From: Bacteroidota bacterium | GTDB lineage: Bacteria > Bacteroidota > Bacteroidia > Cytophagales > Cyclobacteriaceae | Length of the DNA: 64,000 nucleotides | Direction of reading: 5' to 3' | Assembly (NCBI GenBank): GCA_018267215.1 | Contig: JAFDYX010000029.1 | Coordinates: 62,001 to 126,000 of the forward strand | Part shown: in pieces, positions 1 to 8,402 of the stretch | How positions within the stretch are numbered: position 1 is the first letter of the stretch | Layout of the letters: each line of letters opens with the position of its first letter | Notes under the pieces: generated by a model | The model's database searches: none | What the model was told of the DNA's origin: nothing | What the model saw: only the letters and a program-made list of their open reading frames with translations | Position numbers and translations under genes: made by a program

Positions 1-36
1 CTCTAATTTATTATCCGTTACAGAGTATCTTGCGTT

Positions 37-3000
37 ATGTTCAAAGGATTTATAGCTGTATTGATTTTAGTGAGTTTCCATGATGTGTTAGCACAAGATC
101 GCTGCGGTACGGTGGCGTATGAAAAAATACGCCAGCTAAAAAATCCGAGTAGAGAAACCACATCACAGTTTGAGATGTGGATGCAGAACAAGCTGATTCA
201 AAAAGCCATGGCTGCCAAAAGCAAGGATCAGTCTCAGCGCATACAAAGCGGCAGCTACACGGTGCCGGTGGTGGTGCATGTTATCTACAATGCAGGCGAT
301 GCTACCCCGGGTGTGAGAACTAATATTTCGGATGCACAGATACTCTCGCAGCTACCCGTTATCAATGCCGACTTTCAGCGGCTGAATACCGACAGCACCA
401 AAACCCCTGCTGAATTTTTAGGCGTAACCGGAAAATTTCCCATCACGTTTGTCATGGCTAAACAAGATCCGAACGGACAGCCCACCAATGGTATCGTGCG
501 CGTACAGGGAACGCAAACGTCATGGGATATCACCGATAATTATACGTTTAAGGCACTCAGTTACTGGCCGGCTGAAGACTATCTAAACATTTGGGTAGTA
601 AATCTTTCGGGCGGACTGCTTGGCTACACCCAGTTGCCGGTGTCTAACACACTGGCAGGTTTGGCCGATGCATCGAATGACCGGCTGACAGATGGGGTGG
701 TGGTGGATTACCAAGCTTATGGCACGGCACAAGCTGTGGGAGGTGCTGGTTTTAATTTACTTAGCCGATACAACTTGGGGCGCACGGCTACACATGAGAT
801 TGGTCATTTTTTTGGGTTGCGCCACGTGTGGGGCGACTGTAGTCCTTTCTCATGCAGTTGCACAGATTACGTGGCCGATACGCCACCTCAAGACACCAAC
901 TTTAACGGACAATGTCCAAGTGGGAGTCAATTAGATTGTAGCGGCAAGGTGATGTACAGCAATTACATGAACTACACAGACGATGCCTGCATGAATATTT
1001 TTTCGCAAGGTCAGGTGGCGCGCATGGATGTCATCATCAACAACAGCCCAAGAAGGGCAAGCCTGCTTACTTCGCCAGGTCTAACAGCACCAACACCTGT
1101 GGCCAATGATGCCGGCATCAAACAGATTCTTTCGCCCGATATTACGGCCTGCGCAGGAAACGTAGTTCCATCTCTGCTCATTAGAAACTACGGCACTAAC
1201 AATATTGACTCCTGCCGGGTTCAGTTCTCTTTAAATGGAACGCCTACGCAGACGCTTACTTTTAAATCGCTTGGCCTTGTGCCAAACGCTCAAACCTCGG
1301 TAAGTTTTTCCGGTGTGCCCATCAGCTTCGGCACGAATTATAATTTTTCATTCCAGATTTTGCAGACCAATGGAGGGGCAGATGGCAATGTGGCCAACGA
1401 TACGTTATCGGTTTCAACAAAAACTCCGGTGGTGGCTACGCTTCCTCTTCTGCAAACCTTTGCCACATGGCCGGCAAACTGGCGGATTGTAAACCCCGAT
1501 GGCTTGATTACATGGCAAATCAATTCGCCCCCCGGATCATCCAGTGCCATGTACATGGATTTTTATAACTACGATAATTATGGAACTTACGACCGCCTCA
1601 TTACGCCTGTTCTCGACCTGACCGCAGCCACCACGGCTTCCATCAGTTTTGATTGGGCGTATGCTCTCTTTTCAGGTGGTGGAAATGACAGGCTGCGCGT
1701 GCTGGTATCAACCACTTGCGATTTTAATTCATCGCCAACAGTAATTTTTGACAGGACAGGAAATGCGTTGGCAACCACTTCTGCGGTAGGCACAGCATTC
1801 GTACCCACATCATCGCAGTGGTCGAGTATTATCCTTTCACTCGATCAATTTGCGGGACAAAAAATTCAGATAGCATTTGAGGGTATCAACGGTTATGGAA
1901 ATAATATGTACGTGCGCAACGTAGCTGTTCTCAATTACCCGGTTGCCGCTTTTGCCATCAGCCAGTTGATAACTCCTTCACCGGTGAGTTGTATGAACAA
2001 TGTAGCACCTGTTATCGCCATAAAAAATTTAGGAAATATTCAAATCAATTCATTCAAGGCATCGGTAAGTATTAATGGAACTTCTTCCAGCCAGCAGATT
2101 ACCGGAGTGCAACTGCCGGCAGGCGCTACTCAGCATGTGTCATTGTCATCGACTGCATTTAACAACGGAACGAACAATCTTAAAATAACAATCAGTAATC
2201 CGAATGGTGTGGGTTCAGGGGCCGGAACTGTTGACAGTCTGCAGACGGTTGTGGTGATCAATAATTCTTCTGATGTCATTCCTCTCCGGCAAAATTTTGA
2301 TCAACCTTTCACCCCGGCATGGACTACCACCAGCCCCACGCAAGGTTCTATTTGGTATCCGGCTGTTACCACCTCATCAAAAAAATTATCGTTGCTGTTC
2401 GATGCCTTCACCAACACATCAATCGGTGAGCAAGCCTGGTTAGTATCGCCTGTACTTGATTTTACAGAAGCTACAACAGCCAGTGTTTTTTTTCAGACTA
2501 GCTACGCGTACCGGGCTCCCAACAGCGATTCATTTCAAGTGCTTGTGTCAACGGACTGTGGCGAAACCTTTAATAAGGTCATCTTTTCAGCAACAGGCAA
2601 TGCCATGGCAGACACGATATCAGCGGCAAGCTGGAAGCCCAAGACAGATGCCACCTGGACAACCCGTTTTATCAACCTCGATAGCCTGGCCGGCAAACAA
2701 AATGTGCGGTTTGCTTTTGTGGCCACTACCGCCAATGGCAACAACCTGTATCTCGACAACATAGAGTTTTTTGTAAGCGACAATCAAAACCCGCCCGATA
2801 TATCAGGATTGTATTCGGTCTATGGGGGAATTAATATTCCTGTAAAGGTTACTTTTAATTTGCCCGAAAGGCAAAACGTCCGCTTGCAGATGTATGACAT
2901 GATGGGCCACATCTTTGCCGATGAATGGATGGATGATGTATTGAATCAGACCTATACCGTTAACTCCAATACGCTGGCTGCCGGATTGTACATTGTGCGG

Positions 3001-3051
3001 ATACAAACCAACGCGGGCATATCGTCAACCAAAGTATTGATAGGCTTCTGA
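37..3051 (+). CDS. Secreted M43-family zinc metalloprotease with T9SS sorting domain
   Basis: A 1004-residue secreted protease. Residues 1-20 form a signal peptide ending in VLAQ. The metzincin zinc motif HEIGHFFGLRH lies at residues 253-263 and a Met-turn around M311, as in pappalysin-like M43 peptidases; cysteine pairs near 270-325 probably form disulfides. After about residue 370 two similar blocks follow, each an Ig-like stretch plus a jelly-roll (choice-of-anchor J-like) domain, roughly 380-640 and 650-920. The last 80 residues look like a type IX secretion C-terminal sorting domain (GLYIVRI near the end, closing with KVLIGF). It therefore probably leaves the cell through T9SS and attacks proteins outside. 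The substrate cannot be told. The ATG at 37 fits the signal peptide. It stands 65 bp before ddl. Confidence 0.9.
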   Translation: MFKGFIAVLILVSFHDVLAQDRCGTVAYEKIRQLKNPSRETTSQFEMWMQNKLIQKAMAAKSKDQSQRIQSGSYTVPVVVHVIYNAGDATPGVRTNISDAQILSQLPVINADFQRLNTDSTKTPAEFLGVTGKFPITFVMAKQDPNGQPTNGIVRVQGTQTSWDITDNYTFKALSYWPAEDYLNIWVVNLSGGLLGYTQLPVSNTLAGLADASNDRLTDGVVVDYQAYGTAQAVGGAGFNLLSRYNLGRTATHEIGHFFGLRHVWGDCSPFSCSCTDYVADTPPQDTNFNGQCPSGSQLDCSGKVMYSNYMNYTDDACMNIFSQGQVARMDVIINNSPRRASLLTSPGLTAPTPVANDAGIKQILSPDITACAGNVVPSLLIRNYGTNNIDSCRVQFSLNGTPTQTLTFKSLGLVPNAQTSVSFSGVPISFGTNYNFSFQILQTNGGADGNVANDTLSVSTKTPVVATLPLLQTFATWPANWRIVNPDGLITWQINSPPGSSSAMYMDFYNYDNYGTYDRLITPVLDLTAATTASISFDWAYALFSGGGNDRLRVLVSTTCDFNSSPTVIFDRTGNALATTSAVGTAFVPTSSQWSSIILSLDQFAGQKIQIAFEGINGYGNNMYVRNVAVLNYPVAAFAISQLITPSPVSCMNNVAPVIAIKNLGNIQINSFKASVSINGTSSSQQITGVQLPAGATQHVSLSSTAFNNGTNNLKITISNPNGVGSGAGTVDSLQTVVVINNSSDVIPLRQNFDQPFTPAWTTTSPTQGSIWYPAVTTSSKKLSLLFDAFTNTSIGEQAWLVSPVLDFTEATTASVFFQTSYAYRAPNSDSFQVLVSTDCGETFNKVIFSATGNAMADTISAASWKPKTDATWTTRFINLDSLAGKQNVRFAFVATTANGNNLYLDNIEFFVSDNQNPPDISGLYSVYGGINIPVKVTFNLPERQNVRLQMYDMMGHIFADEWMDDVLNQTYTVNSNTLAAGLYIVRIQTNAGISSTKVLIGF

Positions 3052-3125
3052 CCGAAAAATTTTCCCGATCACATGGAAAAGCCCCAAAATCGAAACATCT
3101 TTGAGGGAAAATCAGATTGACATTC

Positions 3126-4199
3126 ATGCGAAAGACAGTAGCAATTTTATATGGCGGACGTTCGGTAGAACACGGTGTTTCCATCAACTCGGCACGAAAT
3201 ATTTTTCAATACATAAACCGGAAGAAATTTAACCCCGTAGCTATCGGTATATCTGAAAAAGGAGAGTGGTACCAAACCAAAGAAGTTACAGCTGATATAG
3301 AGAAAGGCGAACCGTTGTCTCTTATTTTGAATGCGGCCGCACCATCTTTTAAAGCCAAGACTAAAAAAATTGTTCCGGATATTATTTTTCCGGTGTTACA
3401 TGGCACCGATGGAGAAGACGGCAGCGTGCAAGGTTTGCTGCAGGCGATGAACTTGCCCATGGTGGGCACAGGAGTGGCCGGCTCGGCCATGTCAATGAAT
3501 AAACTGGTTGCCAAAAAAATGTTAAAGTTAGCCGGCATACCGGTGGCAGATTTTCTGGCTTTTTCTTTTGAAGAGCAATCATCTATCCGTTTCGATATCA
3601 TCAAAAAAAAATTAGGGCTTCCGTTTATGGTGAAGTCTGCCAACTTGGGTTCTTCGGTGGGCGTATCAAAAGTAAAATCAGAAAAAGATTTTAAGAAGGC
3701 GATACAGGAAGCATTTCGTTATGACGACAGCGTTTTGATTGAAAAATATATTCAAGGTCGTGAGATTGAGTGTGCCATCCTGGGCAATGATCCGCCCGAG
3801 GCATCTTTGCCGGGAGAAATCGTCATCAGTAAAAAATACGAATTTTATTCGTTCGATGCTAAGTATGTAGATGGCGAAGCCGTGCAGATAAAAGTACCCG
3901 CCTTATTAGAAAAAAGAGTAACCGAAAAAATCAGAACCTTGTCCGTTCAGGCTTATCGCACACTGATGTGTGCCGACTTTGCCCGTGTAGATTTATTTCT
4001 GAGCCATGAGGGTCGTGTTTTTGTCAACGAAATTAATACGATACCCGGATTCACCAATTCCAGTATGTTTCCCATGATGTGGCAAGAGCGCGGCATTTCA
4101 TTTTCAGATTTGATTACGAAGTTGATTGATTTGGCAGATCAGCGGTATAAAAAATCTCAACGGATTAACAGAGGGTATTCTTCCTTACTGAAATATTAA
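3126..4199 (+). CDS. ddl: D-alanine--D-alanine ligase
   Basis: Makes the D-Ala-D-Ala dipeptide for peptidoglycan precursors in the cytoplasm, using ATP. The 357-residue product has the N-terminal ligase motif GGRSVEHGVS (residues 10-19, with the Glu and Ser expected in Ddl), the ATP-grasp core, and the C-terminal NEINTIPGFT signature with the metal-binding Glu/Asn. Length is typical. An in-frame TTG at 3117 exists, but the ATG at 3126 gives the family-typical start (MRKTVAILYGG). Its TAA is immediately followed by the ATG of the PASTA gene, so the two are almost certainly cotranscribed and perhaps translationally coupled. Confidence 0.95.
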   Translation: MRKTVAILYGGRSVEHGVSINSARNIFQYINRKKFNPVAIGISEKGEWYQTKEVTADIEKGEPLSLILNAAAPSFKAKTKKIVPDIIFPVLHGTDGEDGSVQGLLQAMNLPMVGTGVAGSAMSMNKLVAKKMLKLAGIPVADFLAFSFEEQSSIRFDIIKKKLGLPFMVKSANLGSSVGVSKVKSEKDFKKAIQEAFRYDDSVLIEKYIQGREIECAILGNDPPEASLPGEIVISKKYEFYSFDAKYVDGEAVQIKVPALLEKRVTEKIRTLSVQAYRTLMCADFARVDLFLSHEGRVFVNEINTIPGFTNSSMFPMMWQERGISFSDLITKLIDLADQRYKKSQRINRGYSSLLKY

Positions 4200-5006
4200 A
4201 TGGATCTAAAAAATTTTTTCCACGACAATTCAGTAGCCAACCTGCTCAGGCATTTGGGTATTGTGACAGGGATTTTATTTTTTTTGAGTGTCGGCTATTT
4301 TTATATCTATCTGCCCTACACCACCCATCATGGCGAAACTGTGCAGGTGCCAGCATTACGTGGAAAAAGTATTGGCGAACTTGAAAATTTTTTAAAGACC
4401 TACAAACTCCGGTTTGAGGTAAACGATTCATCGTATTCCGATTCATTGCCGCGGCTTAGCGTTACCCGGCAGTTTCCTTTTGCAGGATCGGTGGTAAAAC
4501 CCGGGCGTATTATTTATGTTTCGCTGAATCGGGTAACAGCCCCCACCGTACCAGTGCCCGATTTAATTGATGGGTCGGTTATTAATGCGCAAGCAGTTTT
4601 GAAAAGTAATGAACTAAGACTGGGGAGGGTTTATTATGTGGCAGACCCTTTCAGGTTGGTAAAAGAATTACAATTTAAACATAAACAAGTAGTGGCCGGA
4701 ACACGGCTGCCCAAAGGCTCTGTTATTGATTTGATCGTGGGCGATGGGTTAGGGCCTGCCGATTATGTGGTGGGAAATTTAGTAGGGGATGAATACTCAA
4801 TAGCGTTGAAGAAACTGCTGGCGTGGAATCTTCATTTAGGTAATGTGGAAATAATGCCGGGAGCCGATACTACAGGTACGAAGTCATTCGTTTACAAACA
4901 AAATCCTGCAGCGGGCGATTCGGTGAGGGTGGGCGACCCCGTGGCATTGTGGTTAGCTCCCAAAGGTTACATTGAGCCTGATAAGAAGGATGAAGAGAAT
5001 CCTTAA
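4200..5006 (+). CDS. Membrane-anchored PASTA-domain protein without kinase domain
   Basis: A 268-residue protein with a short cytoplasmic N terminus, one transmembrane helix at about residues 19-39, and three PASTA-like repeats in the periplasm (about 49-112, 115-182 and 190-260). In Gram-positive bacteria PASTA repeats bind muropeptides on Ser/Thr kinases and PBPs; here no kinase or transpeptidase domain is attached. The gene begins on the base after the ddl stop codon. A role linked to peptidoglycan is inferred from domain and context. The 3' end overlaps the likely start of the next gene. Confidence 0.85.
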   Translation: MDLKNFFHDNSVANLLRHLGIVTGILFFLSVGYFYIYLPYTTHHGETVQVPALRGKSIGELENFLKTYKLRFEVNDSSYSDSLPRLSVTRQFPFAGSVVKPGRIIYVSLNRVTAPTVPVPDLIDGSVINAQAVLKSNELRLGRVYYVADPFRLVKELQFKHKQVVAGTRLPKGSVIDLIVGDGLGPADYVVGNLVGDEYSIALKKLLAWNLHLGNVEIMPGADTTGTKSFVYKQNPAAGDSVRVGDPVALWLAPKGYIEPDKKDEENP

Positions 5007-6990
5007 TATGCGCATTGTACTGCCCTTTCTCTTACTCTCATTTTGTTTTAGCAGAAGTTATTCACAGCTACAACAATTATCTATTATCAGGCCTGCAGAA
5101 AAAACAAAAAAAAATGTATCGGCACGCACGCAGGCAGTGATTCCTTTAACGTTACCGTTTTGGGATGATTTTTCTTTTAATAGGGCAAAAGAAGGAACGC
5201 CCCGCTTTAGCCATCCTTCCGACAGTTTGTGGTTTGGTCAGTCTGTGTGGGTGAACAGCGGCATGGGCATCAACACACCCTCGTACAATGTGGCCACCTT
5301 TGATGGCATTGACTCGCTGGGTATGCCCTACAATATCAATATACCCACAGCCAAGGGCCTTGCCGACAGATTAATATCGCGCCCCATCCGTCTCGATTTA
5401 ATTGCACCGTCTGTTCGCGATTCTGTTTTTATATTTTTTTATTATCAATGGAAAGGCCGGGGCGAAGCGCCCGACCCCACAGACGAATTTTCTTTGTGGT
5501 TTAGAGGCGGAACAAACAGTTGGACGAAGGTTTGGGCTGACACCATCAAAAATCATAAAGACTCAGTTTTTATTCCGGTAAAGTTGTTCATCTCCGACAC
5601 CAGTTATTTTCACAGCAACTTTCAGTTCAAGTTTCAAAACTATGCACGCTTATCAGGGCCGTTCGATACGTGGAACTTAGATTATGTATATGTCAGCAAC
5701 GGCCTGCCTAAATATTTCCCCAACCTCAAGTACAAAGATTTTCCCGACCGCGCCTTTACCGGCCCGATCTCTTCTCCCTTTTTACAATATCAGTCAATAC
5801 CCATCAAGCATTTGCTTTACAGCGGAAAATCGGCTTTGATAAAACCATCGGTATGGGTAAATAATTTACGGGCAGACAAAACACCTTCACAAAATGGGGC
5901 AGAGCCGCGCAACCTGGCGGCTCATTTAACGACTACCGCCCGGGCAAATAAAGTGGTAACCACTAATACTATTCCATTAGATAGTGTTTCTTCTTCCAGC
6001 GAATTACAGTTTTTAGTTCCGGTAAAGTTCACCTTCGATTCACTGCTCAATCTAACCGGTATTGATCCGAAAACCGATTCGCTTGTTTTTACTTTTCAAA
6101 CAAATATCCATGAAGGAGACAACAGCGTTAAAAAGATCATCATGGTAAACAGTTCGCCTACTACCGTGGGCGATTACGACACGATTGTTTACAAAGGGAT
6201 TGACTTCCGCTACAACGACACCGTGCGCACCCGCTACACAGTAAAAAATTATTATGCCTATGATGATGGCGTGGCAGAGTATGCCGTTACGCTCACCCAA
6301 CCGGGGGCGTATGCAGCTTATCAGTTTGATATGTTTTATCCCCAACCCGATACGCTCAAAGCATTTGATATTTATTTCCCGCACGTAGGCGATGAAACCA
6401 ATCAGGTCATTCAGGTGTTGGTTTACGATACGCTGGCAGTTAGTGGCGTTTCTCTTGCGGGTACTAATAAAAAAGGCGTGCTGACAAGGCAAAGCCTGAT
6501 CGTAACCCGATCGGCCAACGACAGTTTGATCCGAGTTCCGCTGGATACAGCCGTATTGGTGCAGAATAAATTTTTTATCGGATGGAAACAAAATTCATTT
6601 GCCGTCATCGGAATCGGGCTCGACAAGGATACAGACTCCGGAAATAAAATCTTTTACAACACATCCGGAATCTGGCAACAGAATACACTCATCAGAGGTA
6701 ATATGATGATCCGCCCGGTATTTGGAAATGCTACATTAAATGTAACTACCGGTATTAAAGAAGAAGTTTTTTATGCTTACCCCAACCCCAACAGGGGTGT
6801 GTTTTATTTGCCACCGACAGCCCAGGGCGTGCAGGTGATGGATGTTGCCGGAAGAAATATTTTGCACGAGCAGGCCGACTCTTACGACAGAACACAAATC
6901 AATTTATTGAACCCCACCGCAGGTATTTACATTGTGCGTTATTTTGATGGCGCCCGATGGCAGGTACAAAAAATTATGGTGTTGCCGTAG
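4990..6990 (+). CDS. Large secreted protein with T9SS C-terminal sorting domain, function unknown
   Basis: About 666 residues. The N terminus (MKRILNMRIVLPFLLLSFC...YSQ) is a signal peptide, and the last ~75 residues (YPNPNRGVFYLPP, then GIYIVRYFDG) are a type A T9SS sorting domain, so the protein should be exported and anchored or released at the cell surface. The middle is beta-rich with no catalytic motif that I recognise. I chose ATG 4990, which overlaps the PASTA gene by 17 bp; ATG 5008, just past that gene's stop and with GAAGAG upstream, is equally possible, and a TTG at 4972 is less likely. The 3' end overlaps the convergent site-2 protease gene by 17 bp. Confidence 0.85.
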   Translation: MKRILNMRIVLPFLLLSFCFSRSYSQLQQLSIIRPAEKTKKNVSARTQAVIPLTLPFWDDFSFNRAKEGTPRFSHPSDSLWFGQSVWVNSGMGINTPSYNVATFDGIDSLGMPYNINIPTAKGLADRLISRPIRLDLIAPSVRDSVFIFFYYQWKGRGEAPDPTDEFSLWFRGGTNSWTKVWADTIKNHKDSVFIPVKLFISDTSYFHSNFQFKFQNYARLSGPFDTWNLDYVYVSNGLPKYFPNLKYKDFPDRAFTGPISSPFLQYQSIPIKHLLYSGKSALIKPSVWVNNLRADKTPSQNGAEPRNLAAHLTTTARANKVVTTNTIPLDSVSSSSELQFLVPVKFTFDSLLNLTGIDPKTDSLVFTFQTNIHEGDNSVKKIIMVNSSPTTVGDYDTIVYKGIDFRYNDTVRTRYTVKNYYAYDDGVAEYAVTLTQPGAYAAYQFDMFYPQPDTLKAFDIYFPHVGDETNQVIQVLVYDTLAVSGVSLAGTNKKGVLTRQSLIVTRSANDSLIRVPLDTAVLVQNKFFIGWKQNSFAVIGIGLDKDTDSGNKIFYNTSGIWQQNTLIRGNMMIRPVFGNATLNVTTGIKEEVFYAYPNPNRGVFYLPPTAQGVQVMDVAGRNILHEQADSYDRTQINLLNPTAGIYIVRYFDGARWQVQKIMVLP

Positions 6991-8134
6991 CAGCCGATTG
7001 CACCAACTCTATCGGGTTGGGCGTCAGACACAAAATAAAAATCAGCAAGGCAAGCCAGCCTAAAGTTTTGCGTGTGCGGCTGAGTGGTTCTTCAATAAGC
7101 GAGGGCGGATGCTTTACGCCTACCATGGCACCGATCAGCAGGATAAATAACAACCAGGTGGTGTAGCCCTGCAGCGCAGGGTACAGCCAACTCAACATAT
7201 ACTGAGCAGCAAAAATCAGTAAGGCATACATCAGCCGGTCTCGTTTTTTTGAAAAAAAATTGAACATCACCCGATAGAGGGCAAACAGATAGGCAGCCGA
7301 GATGATGATGAGGTTATCCAGCGGCCAGCGTATATCAATGAAACCGAGCCCACAGTAAAACAACAACGGCACATAAATGACAGTGGCAATGATGTTATGC
7401 TTTTTGTAACCGGCCAAGCCATATAGCACGTGGCCTCCGTCTAACTGGCCGATGGGCAGCAGATTTAAACTGGTAAAAACGAGCGATAGAAAGCCGGCAA
7501 ACAGAAACGGGTAGTGCATGATTTCGTGTGCATTAGGCATGCGGGCAGGGTCGGCAAACAATTTTTCTAAAATGCTGAAGAGCAGGTTTTTTCCAATCAC
7601 CACATCAACAACCCCGGCAGGCATGGTGGCCGGGTTATATACGTGGGCGGCATAATCTAATCCGTACTGCTGGTATTCCGGATGAAATTGAAAAACATAC
7701 TCGGGCGGGGGAAGTGTGAGAAAACCATAGATCAAAAAAACCAGCGCCACCACAAACCCCGCCAGCGGGCCGGCAATGCCTACATCAAATTGTTGCTTGT
7801 TGGATAGAATCCTCTCTTTGATGCGTATCAGCGCCCCAAACGTGCCGATGGTAAGCCCGAATCCGGGTAATGGTATCAGCGGAATATAGTAGGGTAGTGT
7901 GGTTTTAATTCGATAGTAGATAGCAGTAAAATAATGGCCGAATTCATGGCAGCTTAAAATGGTCAGAAAGCAAATGGAATAGGGGAGGCCACCGGCAAAA
8001 TCATCCCACGAAAAATTCGGTGTATAAAAAATAGATTTGCCGTTAGTCCACTCGGCACCGGCCAAAGTGGTGGTAATAAAGGTAACGATGAAGAGCGAGC
8101 CATGGATCAAAAAACTCTTAACACGGGCATTCAT
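6974..8134 (-). CDS. Site-2 protease family (M50) intramembrane metalloprotease
   Basis: A 386-residue polytopic membrane protein. The zinc-binding HEFGH lies at residues 63-67 within a hydrophobic segment, and the second catalytic motif LDGGH at 231-235 supplies the third zinc ligand, as in S2P proteases. There are about eight hydrophobic segments. No PDZ domain is seen between the motifs, so it is the compact S2P type rather than RseP. Such proteases cut membrane-bound substrates such as anti-sigma factors; no such partner is adjacent. Its stop codon lies inside the 3' end of the convergent T9SS-cargo gene. Confidence 0.88.
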   Translation of the reverse strand: MNARVKSFLIHGSLFIVTFITTTLAGAEWTNGKSIFYTPNFSWDDFAGGLPYSICFLTILSCHEFGHYFTAIYYRIKTTLPYYIPLIPLPGFGLTIGTFGALIRIKERILSNKQQFDVGIAGPLAGFVVALVFLIYGFLTLPPPEYVFQFHPEYQQYGLDYAAHVYNPATMPAGVVDVVIGKNLLFSILEKLFADPARMPNAHEIMHYPFLFAGFLSLVFTSLNLLPIGQLDGGHVLYGLAGYKKHNIIATVIYVPLLFYCGLGFIDIRWPLDNLIIISAAYLFALYRVMFNFFSKKRDRLMYALLIFAAQYMLSWLYPALQGYTTWLLFILLIGAMVGVKHPPSLIEEPLSRTRKTLGWLALLIFILCLTPNPIELVQSAATATP

Positions 8135-8166
8135 GGAAGTGTAGCTGCGGATAGTGAGAAATATAA

Positions 8167-8198
8167 ATTGTACGATCAGCTACAAATATGTAACATTG
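8167..8198 (+). promoter_or_regulatory. Possible promoter of the CAT-anticodon tRNA
   Basis: ATTG, 20 bp, TAACATTG: a weak match to the Bacteroidota -33/-7 promoter about 45 bp before the tRNA. The -7 box deviates at one of the usual T positions, so this is tentative. Confidence 0.3.
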
Positions 8199-8241
8199 CA
8201 CTCCTTTTTCAAACGAGCTATTAAAGCAGATTTTGAAAACC

Positions 8242-8315
8242 GGGCCCTTAGCTCAGTTGGTTAGAGCATCAGACTCATAATCTGAGGGTCGCTGGATCGT
8301 TCCCAGCAGGGCCCA
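8242..8315 (+). tRNA. tRNA with CAT anticodon (Met, or Ile2 after lysidine modification)
   Basis: A full cloverleaf: acceptor GGGCCCT/AGGGCCC, D arm GCTC/GAGC, anticodon stem TCAGA/TCTGA with loop CTCATAA, T stem GCTGG/CCAGC, discriminator A. CCA is not encoded. The acceptor starts with perfect G-C pairing, so it is not an initiator. Acceptor-side and T-stem bases resemble E. coli tRNA-Ile2 as much as elongator tRNA-Met, so the amino acid is open. The T loop reads ATCGTTC instead of TTCRANN: positions 54 and 58 are A and T, the reverse of the normal T54/A58. Confidence 0.93.
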
Positions 8316-8402
8316 CACTACACCTCTTTTTATCAGTTATCCGATAAGGCTCTTTTTCATATTTTTGTAAAAATACGATTCGTTCCTCTCCATAGTTTTT
8401 GC

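Noticed and set aside
6052-6591. 179-codon open frame on the minus strand inside the T9SS-sorted protein gene
   Set aside because: It lies wholly opposite a convincing secreted-protein frame and its translation has no recognisable motif; a shadow frame.
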